Positions 1 to 7,199 of a stretch of DNA of 17,706 nt are shown here, in pieces. The notes beneath the pieces were generated by a model. That model did not search any database and was not told where the DNA came from. It worked only from the letters and a program-made list of their open reading frames with translations. Every line of letters starts with the position of its first letter. Position 1 is the stretch's first letter. The stretch lies in the NCBI GenBank assembly GCA_026419655.1, contig JANZZA010000246.1:1-17706 (forward strand), given 5' to 3'. Origin of the DNA: Armatimonadota bacterium. Its GTDB lineage: Bacteria; Armatimonadota; Zipacnadia; Zipacnadales; FEN-943. Made by a program: the position numbers and the translations under genes.

Positions 1-1036
1 TGAAGTGATAGCCCGTATAGTACTGGTATATTTCGTCGCCCCGGCGGATCATGCCGATGGCCATGTAGATCGCGCCGCCGTCAGACGAGCCCCAGACGCC
101 CAGGGGCACGTAGCCCCGACGGTCCGGACGCGTAAAGGTTACTCCGTCTCGACTGACCGCAAGCTGTATCTCTAGGAGGCCGTCGTTCTCGTACTTGCTC
201 TTCGGCGGCGGAGGGAAATGGTAATACATGCTGGGAAAGGCGAAGTAGGCGTCCTCGGCCCATGGATATTGCATCACACAGGGTGTGTACACGTCGGTCT
301 CCCAAGGGTCAAGCTCATCATAGGTAATTGCATGATGGAAGTCGTAGGGCCATGGGCTAAGCAGGTCGTCGGTCTCTGTCCGGCCGACTTTGCGCAGAGG
401 GCCCCCGCAGCGGACGTAAGCCACGTACTTGCCCAGCCGCGTGTCGTAGAAGACCTGGTTCTGAGTGTCAGGGGCGAAGGGCAGGACGCGCTCGGGATGC
501 CGGGTACAGTGGATACCATCCGCCGAGTAAGCGATGTACGCACCTATCTTCTCCGGGTCATCCCCCACGTCCAAGCAAAGCATCTTGTAGCGCTGTTCCG
601 GAGCTGCCTTGGGGTCTAGAAAAACACAATCCGCTCCGAAGGGTAAGATATTGTTGTCTTTGCTTCCGTCGAACTCAACGATTCCCAGGTTCGGTCTGGT
701 CCAATGCACACCGTCGCGCGAAGTGACAAGGCAGTATGAGCTGCGACCCATTTGACCGTCCTGGCCAACAGCGCGGGCGATATAGTAAAGCTTGTACTCG
801 CCCGTGCCGTCGTCCAACACGGTGGAACAATAGATCCATCCTTCCTCCCAGGGCCTCTCGCCCCGCAGTACGATGCCACGTTTGACTGGTGGGTTCATGC
901 ACAATTCGACGTTCTCCGATTCCGCGATGAAGCGGTTGTCAATAAACAGTTGCTTGCGGTCGCCTACGTTAATAGGTTGTGTCACAACGGTCGCCTCCAG
1001 GGCCAGGCTAGCAAAAAGCGGCACGCATAAAACCAT
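1..1036 (-). CDS. Secreted GH32/43-like five-bladed beta-propeller protein, 3' end outside window
   Basis: An uninterrupted frame of 345 codons runs off the left edge, so the C-terminus is missing. The ATG at 1036 has an AAGGAG ribosome-binding site 9 nt upstream. The product begins with a short hydrophobic stretch (VLCVPLFASLALEA), a weak signal peptide lacking a clear basic start. It continues with LFIDNRFI, then NPPVKRG, then ATS/VTSRDGVHW-type repeats such as TSRDGVHWTRPNLG and SKDNNILPFG near residues 100-130, and a second SADGIHCTRHP. From family knowledge, this D-G-x-x-W blade pattern is typical of glycosidase-like five-bladed propellers that are abundant in Planctomycetes and Armatimonadota and distantly related to GH32/GH43. 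The substrate cannot be told, and catalytic acids were not assigned. It stands alone, separated from lepB by 0.7 kb. Confidence 0.75.
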   Translation of the reverse strand, partial: MVLCVPLFASLALEATVVTQPINVGDRKQLFIDNRFIAESENVELCMNPPVKRGIVLRGERPWEEGWIYCSTVLDDGTGEYKLYYIARAVGQDGQMGRSSYCLVTSRDGVHWTRPNLGIVEFDGSKDNNILPFGADCVFLDPKAAPEQRYKMLCLDVGDDPEKIGAYIAYSADGIHCTRHPERVLPFAPDTQNQVFYDTRLGKYVAYVRCGGPLRKVGRTETDDLLSPWPYDFHHAITYDELDPWETDVYTPCVMQYPWAEDAYFAFPSMYYHFPPPPKSKYENDGLLEIQLAVSRDGVTFTRPDRRGYVPLGVWGSSDGGAIYMAIGMIRRGDEIYQYYTGYHF

Positions 1037-1409
1037 AGACACCTGCTCCTTGCTTGCAGTCTGCGCCGGCAATGACAACCGGCTCGAGCTTGGAAGGAGG
1101 CCATCATGCCTCCCTTACACCGCTGGACCACAGCCGGGGTCCTCGTGTACCGATAGCTATCAGCTCGCCAGCCTACCGTTTTGCTTGTAACAGGTGGCAA
1201 AATGGGGTGTGCCCTGGTTATTGCCTTCGAAGGCTTACCAAAAGGGAAGGGCACACCTCTTGCCCAGACAAGTCAGACACCTCCTTTAGACCGGTATACA
1301 AGACAGGACGACCTCGCTTTGCGCGGCTCTCCGTCTCAACAGTGGGGCGCTCCCAAAACACCAGTATAGCGAAAAAGATGAACTGGCGTCAAGAGCAAGT
1401 GTGGGACAG
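1037..1409. other. Intergenic spacer upstream of the propeller gene
   Basis: No convincing gene is seen on either strand. The leader of the propeller gene lies here. A perfect 10-bp palindrome, GATAGCTATC (1152-1161), about 115 bp upstream of the start codon could be an operator, but I see no clear -35/-10 pair. A long inverted repeat follows at 1194-1266. The remainder, up to the repeat element at 1410, shows nothing recognisable. Confidence 0.5.
1194..1266. repeat. Long nested inverted repeat with a central palindrome
   Basis: GGTGTGCCCT (1206-1215) pairs perfectly with AGGGCACACC (1248-1257). Inside lies the 12-bp palindrome GCCTTCGAAGGC (1223-1234), flanked by TGGT/ACCA. Outside, TGGCAA pairs with TTGCCCA. 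The whole can fold into a stem of about 70 nt. There is no U-tract, so it is not a standard terminator. It could be a structured RNA, a decayed mobile-element end, or a protein-binding site. Confidence 0.55.
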
Positions 1410-1619
1410 GGGAGTATTTGGGTTCATCAGGATCTTGTTTGAGGAAGGAAAAAGTAAGGCCTGGCGAGTCACCCTGGTGGTCTGTCCAAAAGCGGGTGTT
1501 GACTTGTACAGGACCACAAAAGTGTATAAGGTTGTGTGTCCCACCTTTTGCGTCCGAGCGCACCTGCGAGGAGGTGCGGAAACTCTTGCAACAGTCTCCT
1601 TAGAAAGCCGCATACTCCC
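1410..1619 (-). mobile_element. MITE-like element, copy 1 (subfamily I, reverse orientation)
   Basis: This 210-bp segment, read as its reverse complement, is closely similar along its length to 10614-10823. Shared blocks include GACGCAAAAGGTG, TACACTTTTGTGG, CAGACCACCA and GCCTTACT. It starts GGGAGTATTTGGGTTCATC, and its other end, read inward, is GGGAGTATGCGGCTTTCT, forming imperfect terminal inverted repeats. Unlike the other full copies, I see no flanking direct repeat. It contains no credible gene and lies between lepB and the propeller gene. Confidence 0.75.
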
Positions 1620-1715
1620 CGTTTCCCATGCACTCTTTTCAAACTTTCTGGCGCTGCTCCCGCCACCTCGCACCTAAGGTTGGATTGGGGCCTCCGTGGA
1701 ACCTGCCGCAAACCC

Positions 1716-2453
1716 TCACCGCACAATGCCCACTCGCCCTGGCGGCCAGAAGGTCAATATGGCTTTACCTATTACGTTCTGCCGGGGCACAAAGGGACAA
1801 GGATACTCCATGCCATCGGCCCCTTCGGCGTGCCAGATGTGGGCATCGTTAGATTCGTTACGGTTGTCGCCGAAGACCAGCACGTGATCCTTGGGCACTG
1901 TTATCTCGCCGTTGAGGGCGAGCTTCAGCGGCTGGCCACGAGGTTTCAGGACAACATAATCAAAGGTCGGCCAGGTGTAGCCTGGAGGCTCGGCTATGTA
2001 CGGCTCGTGCAGCGGTACGCCGTTGCGGAAGACTTTGCCATCGCGCACCGATATGCGGTCGCCGGGCAGACCGATGACGCGCTTGATAAAGTCCCTGCGC
2101 TGAGGGTCGGCCCAGACCGGGGCGTGGAAAACAACCACCTCGCCATGGCGCGGCTCGCGAAAGAAGTAGACCGCCTTGTTGACAAAGATGCGGTCGCCCT
2201 CCAGCAGGGTAGGATGCATCGAGCCGGAGGGTATGAGGAATGCCTGGAGCAAAAAGGGGCGGACTATGCAGAAAATCAGCAGCACGGCGATGATGCCGCT
2301 GTCGAGGAATTCCAGCACATAGCCGCGCCAACGGCGGCTGGGCGCCACGGGCGCCACCGCCACGCGGACAAGTACGAAACCCGCCAGCAGAAGAACGATC
2401 TCCCAGGGGTTGGTGAAAGCCAGGAGCGACGAGAGGGCTTGCTCGCCGTACAC
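1716..2453 (-). CDS. lepB: Signal peptidase I
   Basis: Membrane-bound serine protease that removes signal peptides from exported proteins. The 245-residue product has two hydrophobic segments (about residues 17-36 and 52-70). The catalytic-serine motif IPSGSMHPTL follows with Ser78, and the catalytic-lysine motif DFIKRVIGLPGD has Lys124. The late box reads GDNRNESNDAHIW instead of the usual GDNRxNSxDSRxWG, and about ten extra residues (HAEGADGMEYPC) precede FVPRQNVIGKA. The start is a GTG only 10 bp after the rplS stop; GGAG within the end of rplS is rather far (about 13 nt), so the start is less certain than the gene. It is the last gene of the ffh operon, a common place for lepB beside rplS. 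No clear terminator follows. Confidence 0.95.
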   Translation of the reverse strand: MYGEQALSSLLAFTNPWEIVLLLAGFVLVRVAVAPVAPSRRWRGYVLEFLDSGIIAVLLIFCIVRPFLLQAFLIPSGSMHPTLLEGDRIFVNKAVYFFREPRHGEVVVFHAPVWADPQRRDFIKRVIGLPGDRISVRDGKVFRNGVPLHEPYIAEPPGYTWPTFDYVVLKPRGQPLKLALNGEITVPKDHVLVFGDNRNESNDAHIWHAEGADGMEYPCPFVPRQNVIGKAILTFWPPGRVGIVR

Positions 2454-2463
2454 GGTCTAGTTT

Positions 2464-2904
2464 CTACTCCTCGGCCTCAGACGTCGAAGCGTTGGCCGCC
2501 GCCTCGCGCGCCGCGCGCTTCTCGGCATAGGTTTTGCGGGCACGATGGTGTACACGCGCCTTCTTGCCCACGCGCTCGCGCAAGTAATAAAGCCGGGCGC
2601 GGCGAACCCCGGGCTGGCTGACTACCTCGATGCGCTCTACGAGAGGCGAATGTAGCGGAAAGGTGCGCTCGACGCCGGTGCCATGGCTGACCCGACGCAC
2701 CGTGAAGGTCTCGCTGGTGCCGCTGCCGCGCCGGCGAATCACTCGCCCCTCGAAGACCTGCGTGCGCACGCGCTCCTCTCCCTTTTCCGTCCGCTCCCGC
2801 ACGCGGAAGTGAACTCTCACCTGGTCGCCTGGACCGAAGTCGGGTATCTCCGCCCGCTGGTGTTTTTCTTCAACCACCCTCAGCAGATCGTCCTTGCCTG
2901 GCAT
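2464..2904 (-). CDS. rplS: Large ribosomal subunit protein bL19
   Basis: Ribosomal protein at the 30S-50S interface. The 146-residue product carries the L19 core: FGPGDQVRVHFRVRE, FEGRVIRRRGSG, FTVRRVSHGTGVERTFPLHSP, and VRRARLYYLRERVGKKAR. I prefer the ATG at 2904, which has GGGAG 8 nt upstream, over a GTG nine bases earlier. The family usually ends near the GKxARI motif at about 115 residues; here about 30 residues follow, first basic then Ala/Glu-rich, ending ASTSEAEE. It lies between trmD (73-bp gap) and lepB (10-bp gap), the standard arrangement. Confidence 0.97.
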   Translation of the reverse strand: MPGKDDLLRVVEEKHQRAEIPDFGPGDQVRVHFRVRERTEKGEERVRTQVFEGRVIRRRGSGTSETFTVRRVSHGTGVERTFPLHSPLVERIEVVSQPGVRRARLYYLRERVGKKARVHHRARKTYAEKRAAREAAANASTSEAEE

Positions 2905-2977
2905 CGTCCTCACTCCCGTCTACCTAAGAGCAATGGCTCCTTTACGCTCGTTCAGGACACCACAGGGGCCGAATAGC

Positions 2978-3718
2978 TCACGTGGTCTCACTAAGCTCTT
3001 CTATTATTTCTGCCAGCAGTTGCCGGTCTTCCTCAGTTAGAGCAGCTCTTGGCAGCAGCTCAGGGCGCCGCAGATAGGTGCGGCGTAGCGCTTCCTTGCG
3101 CCGCCACCGTCGCACCTCAGCATGATGCCCGCGCCGCAGTACCTCGGGCACCTCTAAGCCCGCATACTCGGCTGGCCGCGTGTACTGCGGGTACTCCAGC
3201 AGGCCAGTCGAAAAACTCTCTTCTTCTGGCGAGGCTTCATTGCCGAGTACCCCAGGAAGCAGGCGAGCCACAGCGTCAATGAGCACCAGCGCCGCTGGCT
3301 CACCACCGCTCAGCACATAATCGCCAATCGAAAGCTCTTCTGTGGCCAGACGCCCCCGCACCCGCTCATCAACGCCCTCGTAGTGGCCGCAGAGTACCAC
3401 TATCCGCTCCTGCTTGGCCAAGGCTGCCGCCCGTCGCTGAGTAAGCGGCTCGCCCTGGGGCGTCAGCAATATCACGGGAGTGCCCTCAGGCGGCGCCAAG
3501 GCCGCTACCGCCGCGAAAAAGGGCTCCGGCCTCAGCACCATCCCCGGTCCGCCCCCGTAAGGCGTGTCGTCAACCTTGCCGTGCTTGTCGGGCGTAAAGT
3601 CCCGGAGATTCCACAGCCTCACCCGCAAGGCCCCCGCTACCTGCGCCCGCGCCAAGACCGAGCAGTTCAGCGGGCCGCTGAAGTACTCCGGGAAAAGCGT
3701 CACCACATCAACGACCAT
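2978..3718 (-). CDS. trmD: tRNA (guanine-N1)-methyltransferase
   Basis: Methylates G37 next to the anticodon, using S-adenosylmethionine, which prevents +1 frameshifting. The 246-residue product begins VVDVVTLFPEYF and has the SPOUT-knot motifs CGHYEGVDERV (about 110-120) and SIGDYVLSGGEPA (130-142), then LLEYPQYTRP, VPEVLRRGHHAEV and WRRKEALRRTYLRRPELL. The ATG at 3718 is preferred: GAGG lies 6 nt upstream and the protein then starts as the family does; the longer frame to 3754 adds 12 atypical residues. Glu167 precedes Ser-Phe where, from memory of characterised TrmDs, a catalytic Asp (D169 in H. influenzae) is usual. The usual upstream neighbour rimM is missing. Confidence 0.96.
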   Translation of the reverse strand: MVVDVVTLFPEYFSGPLNCSVLARAQVAGALRVRLWNLRDFTPDKHGKVDDTPYGGGPGMVLRPEPFFAAVAALAPPEGTPVILLTPQGEPLTQRRAAALAKQERIVVLCGHYEGVDERVRGRLATEELSIGDYVLSGGEPAALVLIDAVARLLPGVLGNEASPEEESFSTGLLEYPQYTRPAEYAGLEVPEVLRRGHHAEVRRWRRKEALRRTYLRRPELLPRAALTEEDRQLLAEIIEELSETT

Positions 3719-3825
3719 GCCCGCCTCAAACCCCTTACACGTCAAGCATTGCAAATAGCACTGGTGCCAGCAGAAAAGCGGCTCAGTCTCAGCGTCTCTG
3801 GGTCCATGCTCAGAACCGTCATTGG

Positions 3826-4326
3826 CTACGACTCGGTGATAATCAGGCCACCGGTATCCTTCTGCCCGCCGAGGTCCCGCTTGCTCGCTGCCGGGAGGGG
3901 CCTGCGCCCAAGCTCCTGCACTTCGCGTATTTCTATAACCTTTCCGTCCTTGGTGACTATCTCGTATCCGGCCAGCGCCCTGGGGAGGTCGTCGCCCACG
4001 TCCACCTCGACGAAGCCTTCCAGCACACCGCGGATTATTTCAGCGCCGTCTTCCAGCTGGGCGACCTGTTCTTTCTGTTTGAGTATCTCGTCGCGGGCAC
4101 TCTGCTGACGCTTCTTTTCGGCCTCAATTTGGCGGCGCAATTCCAGCGCCTGTGCGAGGTCGGCACGCTGCAGATTTGTCAGATAAGCCTTGGTCGAAAA
4201 CTCCAACTGCTCGACACGCTGGTCTATCTCATCAGCAGCCGCCTGGAGCTCTTCAGCAATCTCCTGCTTGAGCTGCGGTGTCACTACCGCTCGCCAGAGA
4301 ACCTGGCGCTTGAGGATGACGCCCAT
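3826..4326 (-). CDS. ylqD: YlqD family protein
   Basis: Protein of unknown molecular role, found in the ffh-trmD cluster of Firmicutes and related groups. The 166-residue product starts MGVILKRQVLWRAVVTPQLK and then has a long charged helix (about residues 20-95), likely coiled coil. It ends with a compact beta-rich tail, VEVDVGDDLPRALAGYEIVTKDGKVIEIREV, matching the YlqD pattern as I know it. About 30 further residues (RRPLPAASKRDLGG...) exceed the usual length of around 130. The ATG has GGAGG 8 nt upstream. khpA lies 42 bp upstream and trmD 107 bp downstream. No RimM domain is present, so this is not a rimM fusion. Confidence 0.8.
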   Translation of the reverse strand: MGVILKRQVLWRAVVTPQLKQEIAEELQAAADEIDQRVEQLEFSTKAYLTNLQRADLAQALELRRQIEAEKKRQQSARDEILKQKEQVAQLEDGAEIIRGVLEGFVEVDVGDDLPRALAGYEIVTKDGKVIEIREVQELGRRPLPAASKRDLGGQKDTGGLIITES

Positions 4327-4368
4327 TGCGAAGGCCTCCTCGCTGAGGTGAGCAAGGGACAGGTGAGG

Positions 4369-4599
4369 CTAGGAGATAATCTCCACAGTTGCCTTCTTGC
4401 CCTGGCGCGAAGCCGCAGCCTTGACTACGGTGCGCAAGGCGTTAGCTATCCGCCCCTGGCGCCCGATAATCTTGCCCAGATCCTCCGGCGCCACTTGCAC
4501 CTCGAAAATCATCACCGTCTCGCCTTCTACCGCCCTGACCTGCACCTCATCGGGGTTGTCCACCAGAGCCTTGACGATGTACTCCACGAGCTGCTGCAT
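4369..4599 (-). CDS. khpA: KH-domain RNA-binding protein KhpA
   Basis: Small single-KH RNA-binding protein (YlqC/KhpA family), a partner of KhpB/Jag in some Gram-positive bacteria and commonly encoded between rpsP and rimM. The 76-residue product is of normal length and contains the KH signature LGKIIGRQGRIANALRT, with the GRQG loop at residues 46-49 that binds RNA. It ends with the strand KKATVEIIS. The ATG has GGGAGGT 7 nt upstream. It is transcribed with rpsP upstream (116-bp gap) and ylqD downstream. Confidence 0.93.
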   Translation of the reverse strand: MQQLVEYIVKALVDNPDEVQVRAVEGETVMIFEVQVAPEDLGKIIGRQGRIANALRTVVKAAASRQGKKATVEIIS

Positions 4600-4715
4600 G
4601 ATGCGTACCTCCCGCTGAAGGATTTGGGTTAGTGTGTGGTTTGGAGCTGGGATGCCAGCCCGGGCTGCGATGTACCACTAAGCTTCGGCCAGGGAGAGTC
4701 GGCCGAGCACCCTGC

Positions 4716-5009
4716 CTAGTTCTGGCTCCGCGCCTCCCTCTGCTGACGCCGAATCTCGGCAACCCTAGCCAGAATACCGGCCCTGTGCAACAGGGACCGC
4801 ACCGTCTCCGTTGGCTGAGCGCCCGTCAGCAGCCAGTGCACCACCCGGTCTTCCTTTAGTTGCACCTGCGGCGGATCGGCCTTGGGATTATAGTACCCGA
4901 CTTCCTCAATTGCCTTCCCGTCGCGGGGCACTCGTGCGTCAGCTACGACCACCCGATAGTGCGGGTTGCGCTTGCTTCCCATCCTTTTCAGTCTCAACCG
5001 AACTGGCAC
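4716..5009 (-). CDS. rpsP: Small ribosomal subunit protein bS16
   Basis: Ribosomal protein needed for 30S assembly. The 97-residue product has the S16 signature: PVRLRLKRMGSKRNPHYRVV, then DARVPRDGKAIEEVGYYNP, and the later DRVVHWLLTGAQPTETV. The start is GTG with GGAGGA about 7 nt upstream, giving the expected N-terminus. A short extension, RRQQREARSQN, closes the protein. It lies 69 bp after ffh and 116 bp before khpA. That second gap holds only a 12-bp palindrome (CAGCCCGGGCTG, 4656-4667) and a weak hairpin. Confidence 0.97.
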   Translation of the reverse strand: MPVRLRLKRMGSKRNPHYRVVVADARVPRDGKAIEEVGYYNPKADPPQVQLKEDRVVHWLLTGAQPTETVRSLLHRAGILARVAEIRRQQREARSQN

Positions 5010-5078
5010 TCTATCTTCCTCCTGTCCGAGCCCGACTACGCGAGGGCGTTGGCCCCAGGCGGTACTGTCCGGCCGATT

Positions 5079-6410
5079 TTATCCGCGCCCGATCCTCAGC
5101 CCGCCTATCTGGACGCTCTTGCCCTTTTTCAGCGCCTGCATCATCTCCGCAAGCTGACGGTACTGCTTGAGCACCATGTTGACATCCTGGACGGTCGTAC
5201 CGGAGCCAGCCGCGATACGGCGCTTGCGGCTGGCGTTGAGTATGTCGGGGTGCCGCCGCTCCTGCTTGGTCATTGAGCTTATGATGGCGTCCACCCGGTC
5301 CAGCTCGCGCTCGTCCAGGTCATCCATTTGCAAGCCCGGCACGTTGGCAGCGCCTGGAATCATCTTGACTATCTGGTCCAAGGGCCCCATCTTACGGACA
5401 TTGCGCAGGTGCTGGCGGAAATCTTCCAGGTCAAACTCTGCCGCCAGCAGGCGCTGCTGCAGCTTGGCCGCTTCTTCGTCTGCCAGCGCACGCTGAGCCC
5501 TCTCTATGAGCGTGAGCACATCGCCCATGCCCAGGATGCGCTGGGCCATGCGGTCGGGATAGAAGGTATCAAGTGCGTCCAGGCGCTCGCCCAAACCAAC
5601 AAAAACTATCGGCTTGCCCGTCACCGACCGCACCGAAAGAGCGGCCCCGCCGCGCGCATCGCCGTCCAGTTTTGTAAGGATCACGCCGTCCAGGGCCATG
5701 CGCCGGCTGAACTCCGCTGCCACATTCACGGCGTCCTGGCCCGTCATCGCGTCCACGACCAGCAGCGTATAGGGGCTCTCAAACTGCCCCTCAATGGCTG
5801 CGGCCTCGCGCATCATGTCTTCGTCTATGTGCAGCCGGCCCGCGGTGTCAACGATGAGCACGTCAAAGCCATGCTGCCTGGCATATTTGTGAGCGGCTCG
5901 GGCGATGTGCACCGGGTCGCTGTGGCCCAGGCTGAAGACCTCGACCCCAGCCTGAGCGCCCACCTGCTGGAGCTGCTCGATGGCTGCTGGCCGGTAGACG
6001 TCCGTCGCACAAAGCAGCGGCTTATGGCCTTCTTGCCGCAGCCGTACCGCGAGCTTGCCCGCGGTCGTGGTCTTGCCGCTGCCCTGCAGGCCGCACATAA
6101 TTACCACGTGGGGCGCCTGGCCGCGAAGCTGTAGCTCCGTAGGCCGGTCGCCCAACAGGTGAACTAGCTCGTCGAAAACAATCTTTACAATCTGCTGGGC
6201 CGGGTTGAGGCCGCGCAGGATTTCCTCCCCCAGGGCCTTCTGCTGGACGCGCTGGACGAAATCCTTTACGACCTCATAGTTTACGTCGGCTTCCAGCAGC
6301 GCCCGGCGAATCTCCTTAAGCCCCTCACGGATGTCCTTGGCCGTGAGCTTACCCCGGCTGCTGAGCCGACGAAATATACCCGTCAAGCGCTCGGTGAGCG
6401 CCTCGAACAT
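5079..6410 (-). CDS. ffh: Signal recognition particle protein Ffh (SRP54)
   Basis: GTPase that binds signal sequences and 4.5S RNA and delivers ribosomes to FtsY at the membrane. The 443-residue product has an N-domain four-helix bundle (about 1-95), then the G domain: P-loop GLQGSGKTTTAGK (107-119), DVYRPAAIEQL, DTAGRLH (188-194) and TKLDGDARGG (246-255). A Met-containing M domain follows, with MGPLDQIVKMIPG, SRKRRIAAGSG and VNMVLKQYRQLAEMM. I chose the ATG at 6410 (MFEALTERLTGIF), with AGGGG 7 nt upstream, over a TTG eight codons earlier that adds non-family residues. The short tail after the M domain is normal. It is the first gene of the seven-gene operon. The usual partner ylxM is absent, as in many non-Firmicutes. 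Confidence 0.98.
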   Translation of the reverse strand: MFEALTERLTGIFRRLSSRGKLTAKDIREGLKEIRRALLEADVNYEVVKDFVQRVQQKALGEEILRGLNPAQQIVKIVFDELVHLLGDRPTELQLRGQAPHVVIMCGLQGSGKTTTAGKLAVRLRQEGHKPLLCATDVYRPAAIEQLQQVGAQAGVEVFSLGHSDPVHIARAAHKYARQHGFDVLIVDTAGRLHIDEDMMREAAAIEGQFESPYTLLVVDAMTGQDAVNVAAEFSRRMALDGVILTKLDGDARGGAALSVRSVTGKPIVFVGLGERLDALDTFYPDRMAQRILGMGDVLTLIERAQRALADEEAAKLQQRLLAAEFDLEDFRQHLRNVRKMGPLDQIVKMIPGAANVPGLQMDDLDERELDRVDAIISSMTKQERRHPDILNASRKRRIAAGSGTTVQDVNMVLKQYRQLAEMMQALKKGKSVQIGGLRIGRG

Positions 6411-6435
6411 TGCCAAACCCCTGCACAAGTGCAAA

Positions 6436-6466
6436 GGGCCGGATCGTCAAGGCGCGATCCGGTCCC
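6436..6466 (-). promoter_or_regulatory. Hairpin in the ffh 5' leader
   Basis: On the minus strand, CCGGATCG and CGATCCGG form a perfect 8-bp stem with an 8-nt loop. The stem extends by GGG/CCC across one bulged A. It sits in the predicted leader, about 25 nt before the start codon, and is followed by TTTGC. A second small hairpin, TGCAC/GTGCA (6422-6433), lies directly before the ribosome-binding site. This could be an attenuator or a translational control element; the T-run is too short to call a terminator. Confidence 0.55.
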
Positions 6467-6489
6467 TGTCATCCCCCGGACGCTGCGCA

Positions 6490-6518
6490 AGTATAGAGGC
6501 CGCCGCAAACCCTGTCAA
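6490..6518 (-). promoter_or_regulatory. Sigma70-type promoter of the ffh-lepB operon
   Basis: On the minus strand, TTGACA (6518-6513), a 17-bp spacer and TATACT (6495-6490) form a nearly perfect housekeeping promoter. The predicted start near 6483 gives a leader of about 73 nt that contains the hairpins before ffh. Confidence 0.8.
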
Positions 6519-6658
6519 CTGCTGCAGCGGTCTCGCTCGCGTCGGCTACCTCCATCTCGCCCTCGCTCTCATTCCTGCCTTCTCCTTTCTACTCACCTTC
6601 CTCGCACGTCATGCTCCCATCCGTTCAAAAGTGGGTAAATCTCAGCGCCAAAAGATAC

Positions 6659-6867
6659 GGGAGTAATCGGTTTTCTGGACACTCTTGCAAAAATCGTTTT
6701 CGCGGCCGCCAGAGGAAAATCGTGCGTAAAGGGTCAGTCGTGCAGCGTTGTGCACCTTCCTTGGTCTGGGTAAGCCGAGACCAGGTTTTGCAGCAGTCTC
6801 CGCGGTAATTCTTCGCGCCTGACTCTTTCCTGCCTGAAACAAAATCCTGAGAAAACGGAATACTCCC
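6659..6867 (+). mobile_element. MITE-like element, copy 2 (subfamily II)
   Basis: This 209-bp element is bounded by GGGAGTAATCGGTTTTCT and, at the other end read inward, GGGAGTATTCCGTTTTCT, matching at 16 of 18 positions. It is flanked by AAAAGATAC (6650-6658) and AAAGGAAAC (6868-6876), a 7-of-9 direct repeat consistent with an aged target duplication. Its interior resembles the reverse complement of 10397-10604 and the piece at 17393-17518, with GGCCGCCA, AAAGGGTCA and GGTAAGCCG shared. An inner inverted pair (CTTGCAAAA/TTTTGCAGC) suggests a nested fold. No gene is inside. Confidence 0.85.
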
Positions 6868-7199
6868 AAAGGAAACCGGCCCAAGTCCCTGGCCAGGCAA
6901 GGCCCGGTTCGTAGAAAAACATCCCGTCGGGTTTGCCTTCCAGCAGCCCATACGCATGCGGGTCGGCGCGTGAGAAGACTGCCAAAGAGTGCGTGGCTAC
7001 CACCCTCACGAGGGAGAGCTGACGTGAATCTTTGCCGCCCTCAATGCTGGTAAACATCCGTGCCCGGGCTCAGCTGCAGGAAAAGGCCGGGCTTGGCTGA
7101 GAGTGTGTAGGACAAGACACTAGCTCCCGGCGCCGCCCGTTCTTGGGCTGATGCGCGGATGTCCGCCAGCTGCACCACCGTCCAAGAGAGGGTATGGCC
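6868..7199 (-). pseudogene. Coding-like remnant downstream of the lipoprotein gene
   Basis: Directly after the TAG that ends the lipoprotein gene, the same frame stays open for 52 codons (7199-7044), reading like protein (TLSWTVVQLADIRASA, SVLSYTLSAKPGLFLQLSPG). From 7057 another frame continues (FTSIEGGKDSRQLSLVRVV, then FSRADPHAYGLLEGKPDG and MFFYEPGLAWPGTWAGF) until it meets the repeat element at 6867. Codons in both stretches favour G/C in the third position, as in the real genes here. I do not recognise the protein. It may be a frameshifted gene cut by the repeat insertion, or the lost C-terminus of the lipoprotein. Chance open frames in GC-rich DNA are the main alternative. Confidence 0.35.

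Noticed and set aside
1054..1677. Plus-strand open frame of 207 codons in the spacer
   Set aside because: It runs through the inverted repeat and the MITE-like element with no ribosome-binding site and no protein-like pattern.
1536..2621. Plus-strand open frame of 361 codons
   Set aside because: It lies opposite lepB and rplS, which have clear motifs on the other strand; its translation is Arg/His/Pro-rich and resembles no family.
3826..4326. ylqD as a divergent rimM
   Set aside because: The sequence has the long charged helix and short beta tail of YlqD, without the RimM N-domain or PRC-barrel order.
4656..4667. Palindrome CAGCCCGGGCTG between rpsP and khpA as a terminator
   Set aside because: No loop or T-run follows on the coding strand; short GC palindromes are common at this base composition.
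5328..6134. Plus-strand open frame of 268 codons
   Set aside because: It is the antisense shadow of ffh; all motifs are on the minus strand.
6625..6957. Minus-strand frames crossing the element at 6659-6867
   Set aside because: The part inside the element is not conserved as protein among copies; only the flanking remnant was kept, as a low-confidence pseudogene.
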